NCBI GenBank assembly: GCA_020430865.1
Contig: JAGQIY010001458.1
Coordinates: 1 to 6,839 of the forward strand
Source of the DNA: Myxococcales bacterium
GTDB taxonomy: Bacteria > Myxococcota > Polyangia > Polyangiales > Polyangiaceae
Length of the DNA stretch: 6,839 bases
Direction of reading: 5' to 3'
Made by a program: the position numbers and the translations under genes. The notes beneath the pieces are model-generated. The model had not been told where the DNA came from. It was given only the letters and a program-made list of their open reading frames with translations, and searched no databases. Within the stretch, counting starts at the first letter, position 1, and every line of letters begins with the position of its first letter. Positions 6,202-6,839 of the stretch are shown here, piece by piece.

Positions 6202-6595
6202 TCACCAGCGGCGTCGCCACTTGTCTCGATAGCTCGGTGGTTCGCTGATCGGCACGTCGGGCGCCTCGGCACGCACTGCGACGAACGTGCTCGAGTCGCG
6301 GTCCTTGATCCGAATCGATCCCTTGAGAGCGGCCGTCCTTGCCGAGCGTGACTCGGCCCGTGCCCGCCATCGAGTCGTACTCCCACGCGCCCTCCCAGGT
6401 GAACGACACGCCCGTCTTCGTCGGCTTGCAGTTCACGTAGGCGAGCAGGCAGTGCATGCGCAGCCGATCGCCGTGCCCGGTGAGCGAGAGCAGCGCCGGA
6501 CCGAGCGAGTCGAGAAACTTGCTCGACCACTGCGAAGTCTCAGTGATCCGCCACCAGCCACGGTACTCGGAAGGGATTGGCGCCTGCGTGTTCAT
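6202..6595 (-). pseudogene. Conserved-looking hypothetical protein, broken by a 1-nt frameshift
   Basis: From the ATG at 6595 the frame reads 89 residues beginning MNTQAPIPSEYRGWWRITET and including LSLTGHGDRLRMHCLLAYVN, TGVSFTWEGAWEYD and TGRVTLGKDGR. It then loses sense and would run on in low-quality sequence to 6173. Skipping one base within TCTC at about 6325-6328 restores a coherent end: LKGSIRIKDRDSSTFVAVRA, then a proline-rich piece and SYRDKWRRRW before a TGA at 6202-6204. The two parts together give about 130 residues. Ending in both frames suggests either a recent single-base insertion or an assembly error. The function is unknown; I recall similar small proteins annotated as hypothetical. 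No signal peptide or membrane segment is visible, and no strong ribosome site precedes the ATG. Confidence 0.75.
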
Positions 6596-6716
6596 CCGCG
6601 CCGCACCATGCCACGAACGCTTCACCCCGTTCCATGACTCAGGAAGGCATACTCCACCGCCACCAGGACGTTGGATGACCGCTTGGTGCCGTGGCTCGCC
6701 GCGGAAGGGCCCTAGC
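6596..6716 (-). other. Intergenic region, 121 nt
   Basis: The frame of the broken gene stays open upstream to 6832, but its translation here is Arg/Pro/Gly-rich and unlike the well-formed part, so I treat it as non-coding. No clear promoter or terminator was found. Confidence 0.4.
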
Positions 6717-6839
6717 CTACACGCCCGAATCGCCGCCCTTGTCGCAGAGCTTCTTGAGTCGGCGCTGAACGGTGCGCAGCGGCGGCGGTTCATGAACGGC
6801 GCCGAGGAGTTGCTGGATGGTGGCGCTGCCAAGTCGCTG
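6717..6839 (-). CDS. C-terminal end of a protein with a helix-turn-helix-like segment (partial)
   Basis: The frame is open from the right edge and stops at the TAG at 6717-6719, giving 40 residues. The segment SATIQQLLGAVHEPPPLRTV followed by QRRLKKLCDKGG resembles a winged helix: a first helix (TIQQLLGAV), a turn, then a recognition helix RTVQRRLKKL, as seen at the ends of DeoR-like, Fic-associated and other regulators. The chain stops only seven residues after the recognition helix, before a wing would be complete, so the gene may be truncated. With only 40 residues visible both the coding status and the family are tentative. Confidence 0.45.
   Translation of the reverse strand, partial: QRLGSATIQQLLGAVHEPPPLRTVQRRLKKLCDKGGDSGV

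Overview
This is GC-rich chromosomal DNA from a bacterium with dense genes, GTG as well as ATG starts and strongly GC-biased third codon positions. The combination of a long RHS toxin, an ArsR/SRPBCC pair and DUF1801- and DUF2200-type proteins suggests a soil proteobacterium or myxobacterium. The Myxococcota assignment is an inference from protein style; no marker gene is present.

Left half (1-4039), all on the plus strand: the 3' part of an RHS/YD-repeat polymorphic toxin gene that enters from beyond the left edge. It ends in the RHS core motif (DPLGLA), followed by a 177-residue variable C-terminus. That C-terminus carries a CxxC / DH-PP / HCxxC-SN-QGG arrangement resembling an HNH/treble-clef nuclease. 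Two unrecognised genes follow: a 119-aa small protein 55 nt downstream, in the position of an immunity gene, and a 445-aa alpha-helical protein starting 3 nt after it. The three may form one toxin/immunity-type operon.

Right half (4194-6839), all on the minus strand and convergent with the left half. Read from right to left, it holds: the end of a gene with a helix-turn-helix-like C-terminus cut by the window edge; a small conserved-looking gene broken by a single-base frameshift; an unusual DUF1801-DUF2200 fusion with lysine-rich tails; and a two-gene operon of an SRPBCC (AHSA1-like) protein followed by an ArsR-family repressor.

The control region of the SRPBCC-ArsR operon is the clearest regulatory structure. 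A sigma70-like promoter with a 17-nt spacer lies between two perfect GCAACC-N4-GGTTGC palindromes. One overlaps the -35 box and the other covers the predicted transcription start and the ribosome binding site, which fits autorepression by the ArsR protein. No RNA genes, CRISPR arrays, insertion sequences or phage genes were seen.
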